Part shown: piece by piece, positions 42,487-49,998 of the stretch | Layout: each line of letters opens with the position of its first letter | How positions within the stretch are numbered: the first letter of the stretch is position 1 | Assembly (NCBI GenBank): GCA_963761755.1 | Contig: CAVXIC010000009.1 | Coordinates: 93,114 to 157,113, forward strand | Origin: CAJXVA01 sp963761755 | GTDB lineage: Bacteria > Myxococcota_A > Polyangia > Nannocystales > Nannocystaceae | DNA length: 64,000 nt | Direction: 5' to 3' | Made by a program: the position numbers and the translations under genes | Notes under the pieces: model-generated | What the model was told of the DNA's origin: nothing | What the model saw: the letters and a program-made list of their open reading frames with translations, nothing else | The model's database searches: none

Positions 42487-43452
42487 TCAGCGCGCGACCA
42501 GGTACTGCACGCTGAACTTGTCTTCGGGGTCCGTCCACACCCGCTCGACGACGAAGCCCGCCGCGTCCGCCAGCTCTGCGAAGCCATCGAGCGTGTACTT
42601 GTGGGAGTCCTCGGTGTGGATCCACTCTCCGGCGGCGAAGGAGAACCGCCGCTCGCCAACGTGCACGGACGTGGGGCGCCGAGCGTACAGACGCATCTCG
42701 ATCGCGCCGCGGCGCTCGTTCCAGATGGCGCGGTGTCGGAAGGCGTCGACGTCGAAGTCGCAACCGAGCTCGGCGTTGGCGCGATGCAGCATGTTGAGGT
42801 TGAACTTCGCCGTGACGCCCGCGGCGTCGTTGTAGGCGTCCTCGAGCATCGCGGCCGGCTTGACGAGGTCGACGCCCAGCAGCGCACATCCGCCGCGGCG
42901 GATCTCCTCGCGGGCCTGCCGAAGCAGCCGCACCGCGAACTCGGTGCGGAAGTTGCCGATGGTGGATCCGGGGAAGTAGAGCGCTCGTCGCTTGGGTTCG
43001 CGAGCGGCCCGCGGAACCTCGAACGGCTCGGTGAAGTTGGCGCAGACCGGCAGGACCTCGAGCTCCGGGAACTCCGCCTGCAGCGACTGCGCCGAAGCCA
43101 GCAAGAACTCCCGAGAGATCTCGACCGGCACGTAGGCGACGGGATCGTCGAGCTCCGACAGCAGGCGGCGGGTCTTGATTCCGGTGCCGCTGCCGTACTC
43201 GAGCACCATCGCTCGCGGTCCGATGGCGTCGGCCATGGCGGGCAGATGCGCGCTCATGATCGCGAGCTCGGTCCGGGTCGGATAGTACTCGGGCTGGTCG
43301 CAGATCTGATCGAAGAGCGCCGACCCGGTCTCGTCGTAGAAGAACGCCGAGGGCAGGGTCTTCTGAGGTTTGGAGAGGCCCTCGATCACGAGCGCCAGCA
43401 TGTCGGCGGCGGTGGGTTCGAGGTCGGTGAGCGTGATGGCTGGAGCGGTCAT
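42487..43452 (-). CDS. egtD: Histidine N-alpha-trimethyltransferase (EgtD)
   Basis: 321 residues from ATG 43452. It fits EgtD (histidine-specific SAM methyltransferase): SAFFYDETGSALFDQICDQP, EYYPTRTELAIM, VLEYGSGTGIKTRRLL (SAM loop), YFPGSTIGNF, YNDAAGVTAKFNLNML and EWIHTEDSHKYTLDGF. It converts histidine to hercynine in ergothioneine synthesis. The ATG overlaps the egtB stop (ATGA), so egtB and egtD are translationally coupled. Length is normal. Confidence 0.95.
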   Translation of the reverse strand: MTAPAITLTDLEPTAADMLALVIEGLSKPQKTLPSAFFYDETGSALFDQICDQPEYYPTRTELAIMSAHLPAMADAIGPRAMVLEYGSGTGIKTRRLLSELDDPVAYVPVEISREFLLASAQSLQAEFPELEVLPVCANFTEPFEVPRAAREPKRRALYFPGSTIGNFRTEFAVRLLRQAREEIRRGGCALLGVDLVKPAAMLEDAYNDAAGVTAKFNLNMLHRANAELGCDFDVDAFRHRAIWNERRGAIEMRLYARRPTSVHVGERRFSFAAGEWIHTEDSHKYTLDGFAELADAAGFVVERVWTDPEDKFSVQYLVAR

Positions 43453-44699
43453 GCGTCGCGCGCGAGCTGGACACCGCTGAACTGCCAGCGGTCCGGTGGA
43501 TGAAAGAAGTTGCGGTAGGTCGGTCGAAGGTGGCCCCGCGGGGTGGCGCATGATCCACCCCGAAGGACGAGCTGAGAGCACATGAACTTGCCGTTGTATT
43601 CGCCCAAGGCTCCCGGGGGCGGCCGGTACCCGGGGAACGGTGCGTAGGCGCTGGAGGTCCAGACCCACGCCTCGCCGGAGGCCTGCGTGTTCTCGCCTGC
43701 GGGTCGAGGATGGTACGTCGCCGCGACCTCGGCGTTACCGCCGAGGGGCTCGGCGCCCAGCGAGGCCTCCCACTCGAACTCGGTGGGCAGACGCGCACCA
43801 GCCCAGCGGGCGAACGCGTCGGCTTCGAACAAGCTGACGTGGCAGACCGGGTCGTCGGGCTGGAGCGTCTGCGTGCCGTGGAGCGTGAACACGTCCCACC
43901 CGCCGTCTCGCTCCTCCCAGTAGGAGGGCGCGCGCCAGCGGTGAGCGTTCACTGCCGCCCAGCCGGCCGACAGCCACAGCTCCGCCCGGGCGTAGCCATC
44001 ATCGTGCATGAACTCGAGCCATTCGCCGCATGTCACCATCCGGTCTGCGATCTCGAACGGACGAAGCAACACGTCATGTCGCGGACCCTCGTTGTCGAAG
44101 TGAAAGCCCTCGCCGCCGTGCCCGACGGCCGTCCTGCCACCTTCGTAGCGGAGCCAACGATGTCGACGGGCCTGGTGGCTTTGCGCCTCGGGGCGCGGCG
44201 CATACACCGGCTGCAGCGCGTTCCTCGAGAAGGCGTGCTTGAGGTCGGTGAGGATGAGCTCTTGATGCTGCTGCTCGTGATGCAGGCCGAGCTCCACGAC
44301 CGCGAGTTCCTGCGGCGTCCCGGACCCGGCCTCCAGCCAACGAAGCATGTGCGCGTCGACGTGCTCGCGATAGCGCCACACCTCCTCGACCGTGGGCCGC
44401 GACAGCACGCCGCGCTCCGCTCGAGAGTGCATGCGCCCGACGGTCTCGTAGTAGGAGTTGAACAGATAGCCGAATTGGGGATGAAACGGCGGGACGTCGG
44501 GCCTCACCGAGGCGAGCACGAACGTCTCGAAGAACCAGGCCGTATGGGCCAGGTGCCACTTGACCGGGCTCGCGTCCGGCATCGACTGCAGCCCGTAGTC
44601 CTCGACCTCCAGCGGCTCGCACAGATGCCGACTGTGCGCCCGCACGGCTCGGTAGGTGCCGGCGGGATCACTCCAAAAGTCAGCGACGGAGAGCGCCAT
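43449..44699 (-). CDS. egtB: Ergothioneine sulfoxide synthase (EgtB)
   Basis: 416 residues. The N-terminal DinB-like domain gives iron ligands: SPVKWHLAHTAWFFETFVLA and LHHEQQHQELILTDLKHAF (His-x3-His-x-Glu). The C-terminal FGE-sulfatase-like domain follows: ADRMVTCGEWLEFMHDDGYA, GARLPTEFEWEASLGAEPLG, FMCSQLVLRGGSCATPRGHL and YRNFFHPPDRWQFSGVQLAR. It joins hercynine to cysteine or gamma-glutamylcysteine with oxygen. No egtA, egtC or egtE lies in the window; two-gene egtBD sets are common. A 130-bp gap precedes it. Confidence 0.95.
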   Translation of the reverse strand: MALSVADFWSDPAGTYRAVRAHSRHLCEPLEVEDYGLQSMPDASPVKWHLAHTAWFFETFVLASVRPDVPPFHPQFGYLFNSYYETVGRMHSRAERGVLSRPTVEEVWRYREHVDAHMLRWLEAGSGTPQELAVVELGLHHEQQHQELILTDLKHAFSRNALQPVYAPRPEAQSHQARRHRWLRYEGGRTAVGHGGEGFHFDNEGPRHDVLLRPFEIADRMVTCGEWLEFMHDDGYARAELWLSAGWAAVNAHRWRAPSYWEERDGGWDVFTLHGTQTLQPDDPVCHVSLFEADAFARWAGARLPTEFEWEASLGAEPLGGNAEVAATYHPRPAGENTQASGEAWVWTSSAYAPFPGYRPPPGALGEYNGKFMCSQLVLRGGSCATPRGHLRPTYRNFFHPPDRWQFSGVQLARDA

Positions 44700-44831
44700 G
44701 TCTGCGCCGGCTCATAGCACACCCGCACCGTCCGTCTCGGCGGCGAGCGCCTGCGCTCAGTCGGGCGCCTGCAAGGAGAGCACCCCGTCGGGTCCCGACA
44801 ACACAGCGCCAACCTCGGACTCGGATCCGGC

Positions 44832-45158
44832 CTAGGGCTCGACGTGCTGGGCGCGCGGAAGACGGCCGCTGGCTTTCGGTGGACCGGCCGTCTCGGGGAC
44901 CGTGCTGACGTGGGTCGGCTCCTGGCTCAGGGAGGTCGGCGCCTCGACATACTCGCCCAGCACTCGATGCGTCGCCTCTTCGAGCATGGGCGTCACGGTC
45001 TCGCGAGAGCCCTCGATCAGCTCCTTCGCCTCCGGCGTCTGACCGATTCGGTCCGCGTGTTCGGCGAACGTCCGTTCACCCAGCGGGACCTTGAACGAAC
45101 ACCACACCAGCCCCACCAGGATCGCGAGGGAGAGGATGCTTCGGAAGAAGCTGGACAC
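44832..45158 (-). CDS. Small membrane-anchored protein (108 aa)
   Basis: GTG start. One N-terminal hydrophobic segment (SILSLAILVGLVWCSF), then a charged region (LGERTFAEHADRIGQTPEAK) and a Pro/Ser/Glu tail. It is probably an inner-membrane protein with a soluble periplasmic part. It is divergent from the alpha/beta-hydrolase gene. No family recognised. Confidence 0.55.
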   Translation of the reverse strand: MSSFFRSILSLAILVGLVWCSFKVPLGERTFAEHADRIGQTPEAKELIEGSRETVTPMLEEATHRVLGEYVEAPTSLSQEPTHVSTVPETAGPPKASGRLPRAQHVEP

Positions 45159-45279
45159 CGCGACCAGTGTCCCCGGAGATGGCCGCGCGAGCCAAGTTTC
45201 TGACGAATCCGCGCTGAGCTGGCGGATGCCTACCTAGCAGGTAATGGCCGTCGCAGAGTCCGGGGCGCATCTTGCGACC

Positions 45280-46173
45280 ATGCAGACACCCCTTCAGCTC
45301 TTTCGCGCCGCGACCGTGCAGCACCTCGATCTCGGGACGACGCGCATGGCCTACCGGGTGTTCGGCTCGGGTCCGGCCCTGGTCTTCGTGCACGGCTGGC
45401 CGCTGAGCGGCGTCACGTTTCGGGGGCTGGTCGCCGAGCTCCGACACCACTTCACGTGCTACGTGCCGGATCTTCCGGGCGCAGGCGACACGCCCTGGGA
45501 CGACGCGATTGGCGACCTGTTCACCGACGGCGCGGACCGGATCGGGGCCTTCGTGGACGCCCTGAACCTCGGGCGCTTCGGCCTCATCGGGTTCGACTCG
45601 GGCGGCGCGATCGCCCGGCTCGTGGCGGCCGAGCGGCCCGGACGCGTGTTTGGGCTGGCGCTCACGAACACCGAGGTCCCTGGACATTCCCTGCCGCTGA
45701 TGACCGCCCTGCAGCGCGCCGCTGGCCTGCCGGGCGCGACGACGCTGTTCCGCTGGCTGCTGCACTCGCCGCTCTTCCTCCGCTCGCGCTTCGGTTTCAA
45801 GGGGACGGTGAAGAACCTGGCGTACCTCGAGGGAGCCTTCCGCGAAGCGTCGCTGGTTCCGCTGCAGCGCGATCCTTCGGGCGCGCTGCTGGCCCTTCGC
45901 AACGCCAACCTTCACATCGCCGACGAGCTGGCCGCCGTGCACGCCAAGATCGACGCGCCCCTGCTGTGCATCTGGGGCGACCGCTGCGGCTTCTTCCCGG
46001 TCGATGGAGCCGAGGCCATGGTTCGCGACTGGCCTGGGCTAGCGCAGCTCGAGGTGCTGCACGGACACAAGCTGTTGGTGCACGAGGAGGACCCCGGCGG
46101 CGTGCTCCGTGCGATGCTTCCCTTTCTGCAGGCCCACGCCCCCGAGACCCTCGCAGCGCTGAGTGCCCAGTGA
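45280..46173 (+). CDS. Alpha/beta hydrolase with an Asp nucleophile
   Basis: 297 residues from ATG 45280 (an upstream ATG at 45244 is in frame). It has the oxyanion HG motif ALVFVHGWPLSGVTFRGLVA. The nucleophile elbow is GLIGFDSGGAIARLVA, with Asp in place of Ser, as in haloalkane dehalogenases and epoxide hydrolases. The terminal His is in LHGHKLLVHEEDPGG; an acid lies in LLCIWGDRCGFFP. Without a substrate call, an epoxide or haloalkane hydrolase is a fair guess. The stop overlaps the start of an XRE regulator gene. Confidence 0.8.
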   Translation: MQTPLQLFRAATVQHLDLGTTRMAYRVFGSGPALVFVHGWPLSGVTFRGLVAELRHHFTCYVPDLPGAGDTPWDDAIGDLFTDGADRIGAFVDALNLGRFGLIGFDSGGAIARLVAAERPGRVFGLALTNTEVPGHSLPLMTALQRAAGLPGATTLFRWLLHSPLFLRSRFGFKGTVKNLAYLEGAFREASLVPLQRDPSGALLALRNANLHIADELAAVHAKIDAPLLCIWGDRCGFFPVDGAEAMVRDWPGLAQLEVLHGHKLLVHEEDPGGVLRAMLPFLQAHAPETLAALSAQ

Positions 46174-46970
46174 GCCACGACGACAACGTCTTCCCCGCGC
46201 TGCTCCGCTACTGGAGGGGCGCCCGAGGCCTCAGCCAGCTCGACCTGGCCGGAGCCGCAGGCGTGTCCGCAAAACACGTCAGCTTCCTCGAGACCGGGCG
46301 CGCCAAGCCGAGCCAGGAGATGGTCCTGCGGCTTGCATCCACCCTGGATCTTCCGCTGCGGGACCACAATGCGCTGCTCGTCGCGGCCGGGTTCGCCGCC
46401 GTGTTTCGCGAGACCGTCGAAGGTGCGTTCGATCCCGTCGTGCAGCGGGCCCTCGAGCGCATGATGAAGCATCAGGAGCCCTACCCGCTCCTCGTCTTCG
46501 ACCGCCACTACGACCTCGTCACGGCCAACGACGCGACGAAGCGATTGCTCGGCCTGCTCCTGGGAGACAGGGTGAGTGTGGAGCGCAACACGCTCAAGCT
46601 GCTCTTCGACCCCGACCTCCTGCGTCCGTTCGTGGTCGAATGGGAGCGCGTCGCAAGAGCCCTGCTCGGCCGCGTGCAGCGCGAGATGCTCCACCGTCGC
46701 CGTGATGGCGGTCTCGCGGCGCTGGTCAGCACCCTGTGTGCCTACCCTGGCGTCCCCGACGACTGGCGCCTGCCCGATCTCACCGCCCCGAGCCACGCCA
46801 CGCTCGACGTCCAGTTCGAACGCGCCGGCCAACGTTTTGGCTTCCTGACCACGCTGACCGTCTTTCAAGCGCCCCAGAACGTCGCGCTCGAGGAGCTCCA
46901 GATCGAGAGCTACTTCCCGCTGGACGACGCCACCGATCAGCTCTGCCACGCGCTGGCGCAGACGCGGTGA
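46170..46970 (+). CDS. XRE regulator with MmyB-like ligand domain
   Basis: 266 residues. The GTG start (46170) overlaps the hydrolase stop. HTH: LLRYWRGARGLSQLDLAGAA and GVSAKHVSFLETGRAKPSQE. The C-terminal 160 residues match the MmyB-type PAS-like fatty-acid-binding domain: PYPLLVFDRHYDLVTANDAT, LKLLFDPDLLRPFVVEWERV and TLTVFQAPQNVALEELQIES. It probably controls the adjacent hydrolase in response to a lipid-like ligand. The pair is a common hydrolase-regulator layout. Confidence 0.85.
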   Translation: MSHDDNVFPALLRYWRGARGLSQLDLAGAAGVSAKHVSFLETGRAKPSQEMVLRLASTLDLPLRDHNALLVAAGFAAVFRETVEGAFDPVVQRALERMMKHQEPYPLLVFDRHYDLVTANDATKRLLGLLLGDRVSVERNTLKLLFDPDLLRPFVVEWERVARALLGRVQREMLHRRRDGGLAALVSTLCAYPGVPDDWRLPDLTAPSHATLDVQFERAGQRFGFLTTLTVFQAPQNVALEELQIESYFPLDDATDQLCHALAQTR

Positions 46971-46972
46971 GC

Positions 46973-46999
46973 CGCCGAGAAGCCCGCTGGTTCTCGGCG
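46973..46999. terminator. Hairpin between the XRE gene and the Roadblock operon
   Basis: cgccgagaa (46973-46981) pairs exactly with ttctcggcg (46991-46999) around a 9-base loop. It lies between two convergent stops, so it may terminate both units. No strong U-run follows. Confidence 0.55.
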
Positions 47000-47013
47000 A
47001 CTCGACGCTGCGC

Positions 47014-47370
47014 TCAGACCTTGATGTTCGAGGCCGCGCTCGCCATGATGTGGCGCGCCATGCCGAGGTTGCCCTGCTTGCGGTCGAGCGCGATGTAAAG
47101 GAACAGCGTGCTGCCGATGGGGCGAATCAGGTGAAGCTGGTCGGTCAGGGTGATCAGGATGTCCTCGATGCCGCCGTCGAGCTCGAGCTGCTCCATGACG
47201 CGAAGCTTGGCCCGGACGACCTCGGTGTTTCCTGCCGCTGCAACGTCGAGGTTGAGCTTGGTTCCGATGGTACCCAGCGCCATGCCGCTGTCGTGGTCGA
47301 CGAGCGCCGCGCCGAGGAAGCCAGCGATGTCGGTTTCGAGTTTCTTGAGAATTTCTTGGAGATTGTCCAT
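47014..47370 (-). CDS. Roadblock/LC7-domain protein (MglB-like size)
   Basis: 118 residues from ATG 47370. It is a single Roadblock/LC7 domain: LETDIAGFLGAALVDHDSGM, AAAGNTEVVRAKLRVMEQLE, DGGIEDILITLTDQLHLIRP and GSTLFLYIALDRKQGNLGMA. Such domains act as GTPase regulators (MglB toward MglA in myxobacterial motility). No Ras-like GTPase lies in this window. It is the last gene of a four-gene set, 97 bp after the coiled-coil gene. It is paralogous to the C-terminal half of the 261-residue protein upstream. Confidence 0.85.
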   Translation of the reverse strand: MDNLQEILKKLETDIAGFLGAALVDHDSGMALGTIGTKLNLDVAAAGNTEVVRAKLRVMEQLELDGGIEDILITLTDQLHLIRPIGSTLFLYIALDRKQGNLGMARHIMASAASNIKV

Positions 47371-47467
47371 GTTCGTAGTCTTCGTGGTGATGTCGGGTAA
47401 GGTCTGCTGAGCCGCGCTCCACGTCGGTCGAACGCGGCGCGGCGACGAGGCACGCGGAATGGGAGCG

Positions 47468-48274
47468 CTAGTCCGCGGCCCGGGGATGCTGGAGAAGATC
47501 CTCGACGAGCTCGGTCCCCTTGGGGCCGAAGAGGCGCTGCAACGCCCGCTCGTGGCTTGCTCGAGCGGTCTGAGCGACGCTCCGAGCCTCCTCGAGCTCC
47601 GCCTCGATGGCGGAAATCTTGGTGGCGAGCAGCGATGCCTCCGCCGCGCCTCGATCGGTACGAACCTGGCTCTGGGCAAGGTCGGTCGCCGCCTTCGTGA
47701 GCTGCTTCTGAAGCTCGTTGACCCGGGCCGTCGTGTGCTCGAGCTTTGCATCCAACGACTTTCGCTGGCCGCGCTCCTGCTCGAGCTGGTCGTGCTGCTG
47801 CTGGAGCTGCTTTTGCGAGCGGTGCGCTTGTTCCCGCAGCGGACCGATCCGGGCTTGAAGGGCGTTGTGGGCCTCCTCCACCGTGTCCGCTCGCTTGCGG
47901 TGTAGGGCGACGGCGCGTTCGAGACTGCCGAGCTTCTCCCGAAGCGCCTGAGCCTCCCCGGTGGACTGCTGGGCCTGCGCGCGCGCGGCCTCGAGGGAGG
48001 CCTGCTGCTCTTGAAAGGCGTCGTTGAGCTGCTGCAGGTGTTGTTCCAGTCTTCGGTCGTCGACGGCCTCCCGTTCGAGCTGCTCGACGCGCTCCGCGAG
48101 CTGGGCATTCTCCTGGGAGACTCGGGTGTTCTCCTCGACGAGCAGCTGAACGCGCGCGGCGAGGTCCTCTTCGGCCGGAGGCAGCGACGCAGGATCCTCC
48201 TCGGTGTCGGACCCATCCTCTCGACGTCGGCCGCCGACCAGTCGACGGAGCCAGCCTCCATCTGATTCGGTCAT
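47468..48274 (-). CDS. Long coiled-coil protein (268 aa)
   Basis: ATG 48274 overlaps the stop of the preceding gene (ATGA). The first 45 residues are charged and Gly/Arg-rich (MTESDGGWLRRLVGGRRRED). From about residue 50 to 240 it is an almost unbroken Gln/Glu/Ala/Leu heptad helix, e.g. LVEENTRVSQENAQLAERVE and KQLQQQHDQLEQERGQRKSL. It ends ALQRLFGPKGTELVEDLLQH. No membrane segment. It is likely a cytosolic scaffold. Its place between Roadblock genes suggests a structural partner of those proteins. Confidence 0.8.
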   Translation of the reverse strand: MTESDGGWLRRLVGGRRREDGSDTEEDPASLPPAEEDLAARVQLLVEENTRVSQENAQLAERVEQLEREAVDDRRLEQHLQQLNDAFQEQQASLEAARAQAQQSTGEAQALREKLGSLERAVALHRKRADTVEEAHNALQARIGPLREQAHRSQKQLQQQHDQLEQERGQRKSLDAKLEHTTARVNELQKQLTKAATDLAQSQVRTDRGAAEASLLATKISAIEAELEEARSVAQTARASHERALQRLFGPKGTELVEDLLQHPRAAD

Positions 48275-48690
48275 GGTTCGCTCCTGTTGTGTCGAGCCTG
48301 TTGTTGTTCGGTCCACTGACGCACGCGGATCAGCGCGATGCCGACCGAGGCGGGGTCTCGGAGCACCAGCACCAGTTGGCAGCCCTCGGACACACCCAGG
48401 ACGAGCAGCCGTTGGTCGTGCACGGTGACCATCACCTTGGCCTCGCCGAGCTCGAGCTCGTCGGCCATGCGCGCAGCCAGACCCATCTGCAACCTCGCCC
48501 ACGCCGGAGCGACGCGTCGTTCGGGGGCACCTTCAGGGCGAAAGAATCGTTCGGGTTCGTGTTTGGTGGCGCCAGTCCAGGCAAATTCGATGCCGGGGAG
48601 GTCCATCAACGAGAGCCACTCTCCAGACGCACCGGATGTTGCGCTGGCCGCCGTGGAAGCGTGGCCGAGATCAGCGGGGGATGTAGACAT
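48271..48690 (-). CDS. Small Roadblock-like protein, degenerate (139 aa)
   Basis: ATG 48690. The C-terminal half (LGEAKVMVTVHDQRLLVLGV, SEGCQLVLVLRDPASVGIAL) follows the strand order of the Roadblock proteins in this operon (D-Q-x-L-hydrophobic then V-L-R-D). The N-terminal half is Ala/Ser-rich plus WARLQMGLAARMADELELGE. The match is weak, so a different small fold is possible. It lies 9 bp after the 261-residue gene and is coupled to the coiled-coil gene. Confidence 0.5.
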   Translation of the reverse strand: MSTSPADLGHASTAASATSGASGEWLSLMDLPGIEFAWTGATKHEPERFFRPEGAPERRVAPAWARLQMGLAARMADELELGEAKVMVTVHDQRLLVLGVSEGCQLVLVLRDPASVGIALIRVRQWTEQQQARHNRSEP

Positions 48691-48699
48691 CGACGAGCT

Positions 48700-49485
48700 T
48701 CAGCGCTTGAGCTCGAGCCCGGCGTTCGACACGACGCGGCGGGCCATCGCAAGGTTGCCTCGAGCCCGGTCGACGACGACGTAGATGAACGTCGATGGGG
48801 TCAGCGGCCGAATGATGCAGAACCACCCCTCGAGGGTGAGGAGGATGTCCTCGAGGGTCCCCTGGAGGTCGAGCAGCTCGAGCAGTCGCATCTTGGACTG
48901 CAGGAGCTCGATGTTGCCCGACACGGCGGTCTTCATGTCGAGGGTGCCACCCTCCGCTCGGACCGTGGTGCCCTTCTCATGGTCCACGACGGCGCCGCCG
49001 AGGAAGCCGGTGAGTTCGTTCTGGATCGTCGCGAGACACTTGCGCGTCGCCTCGAGGTCGGCGACATCGTCGTCGGCGAACTCGGGCGAGAACGACTCGA
49101 GCTTCGGCGTTGCGACCACCGCGGGCAGGCTCGAGTGGGTCTTGGGTCGCCGTCGAGGCACACCCGGCCGCCTGCTCAACGCGGCGATGCGTTCGTCGTG
49201 GGTTCCGTCGCGGAGTGTGATGCACATCTCTCGATGAGACTGCCGCATCAAAGCCTGAATGTCCGCGCGAGAGTGCACGCCAAAGCGGTCATATTCGGTC
49301 TTCTTCGACGCGATCACCGTGCCTGCAAAGAAGATGTGCGAATAGATGTGTGTGTGTAGGGGCCCGGAGTCTTCGGTCTGGATGTGGAACAGCCGTCCGC
49401 GGTAGCGGAAGTTGTGGTTGTAGCCGAAACGGAGGTCCTGCCGCGCCGCGACGTGCGAGCGATCTTGGGCGTGCATGGATTCCAT
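48700..49485 (-). CDS. Two-domain protein: conserved N-terminal module plus Roadblock/LC7
   Basis: 261 residues. Residues ~1-110 hold a compact module: DLRFGYNHNFRYRGRLFHIQ and TEDSGPLHTHIYSHIFFAGT, then VIASKKTEYDRFG. I recall this FHIQTED-G---I-THI-F-GT pattern from delta-proteobacterial proteins, without a named function. After a Pro/Ser linker, residues ~150-258 are a Roadblock domain: IQNELTGFLGGAVVDHEKGT, LDLQGTLEDILLTLEGWFCI, PSTFIYVVVDRARGNLAMAR. It heads a four-gene set with the coiled-coil and a second Roadblock protein. It probably acts in polarity, motility or cell organisation; that is an inference. Confidence 0.75.
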   Translation of the reverse strand: MESMHAQDRSHVAARQDLRFGYNHNFRYRGRLFHIQTEDSGPLHTHIYSHIFFAGTVIASKKTEYDRFGVHSRADIQALMRQSHREMCITLRDGTHDERIAALSRRPGVPRRRPKTHSSLPAVVATPKLESFSPEFADDDVADLEATRKCLATIQNELTGFLGGAVVDHEKGTTVRAEGGTLDMKTAVSGNIELLQSKMRLLELLDLQGTLEDILLTLEGWFCIIRPLTPSTFIYVVVDRARGNLAMARRVVSNAGLELKR

Positions 49486-49998
49486 TCGGACGGTACCTGG
49501 TCGGTGGATTCGAGTGTCAGACTCGGAGTGTGTCGCGGAGACGGAACGCCGTTTCGGTTGACTGCGCGGAGAACTGACCTGTAGAAAATGTGCCTCGTCT
49601 TACAAAGGCACAGGATTCCAAAAAGGTATGAAAGATCGTTTCGGGCCGTCAAGCGGAATTCCGGTCCGTGGGTCGCTTTTCCCCAGATTTGTTCGATTGT
49701 GCCTAAAATGTGCTCTAAACAAAGATTGAACGCTGTGTTGTTCAATGCGAGCGTTTGGCGCGATACGCGAACCATCGTGCAACCGGCTCGAAAACGCGCA
49801 GAGTGGCGGAGATCCCGCAACGGCCGACGAGGCCTCGCATTGCATACGATTCCCCACGCAATGTGACACCGTCGGCGCCGCGGACCCGGCGACCGCCACA
49901 CCGGCGTTCTCAGCGCTCTCCGATGCGACGCCAAGCCGGCCAGCCCGCCAAATCGAAGCGACGTGCCCTGGCGCTCGCCCAGAACGCCTGGGCTTGCG
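49486..49998. other. Control region between divergent units
   Basis: 513 bp between the Roadblock operon start (minus) and the TlpA-like gene (plus), notably AT-richer around 49560-49780 than the flanks. A weak sigma-70-like plus-strand pair is TTGACT (49558-49563) and TAGAAA (49582-49587), spacer 18. On the minus strand TTGACG (49652-49647) lies ~160 bp before the operon start without a good partner. No gene is convincing here. Confidence 0.4.

Noticed and set aside
41075..43798. Reading the amino-acid dehydrogenase as a 907-residue protein
   Set aside because: The extra 5' part is a shifted frame through egtD and is Arg/Ser-rich. Homology starts at the Met pair near 42391.
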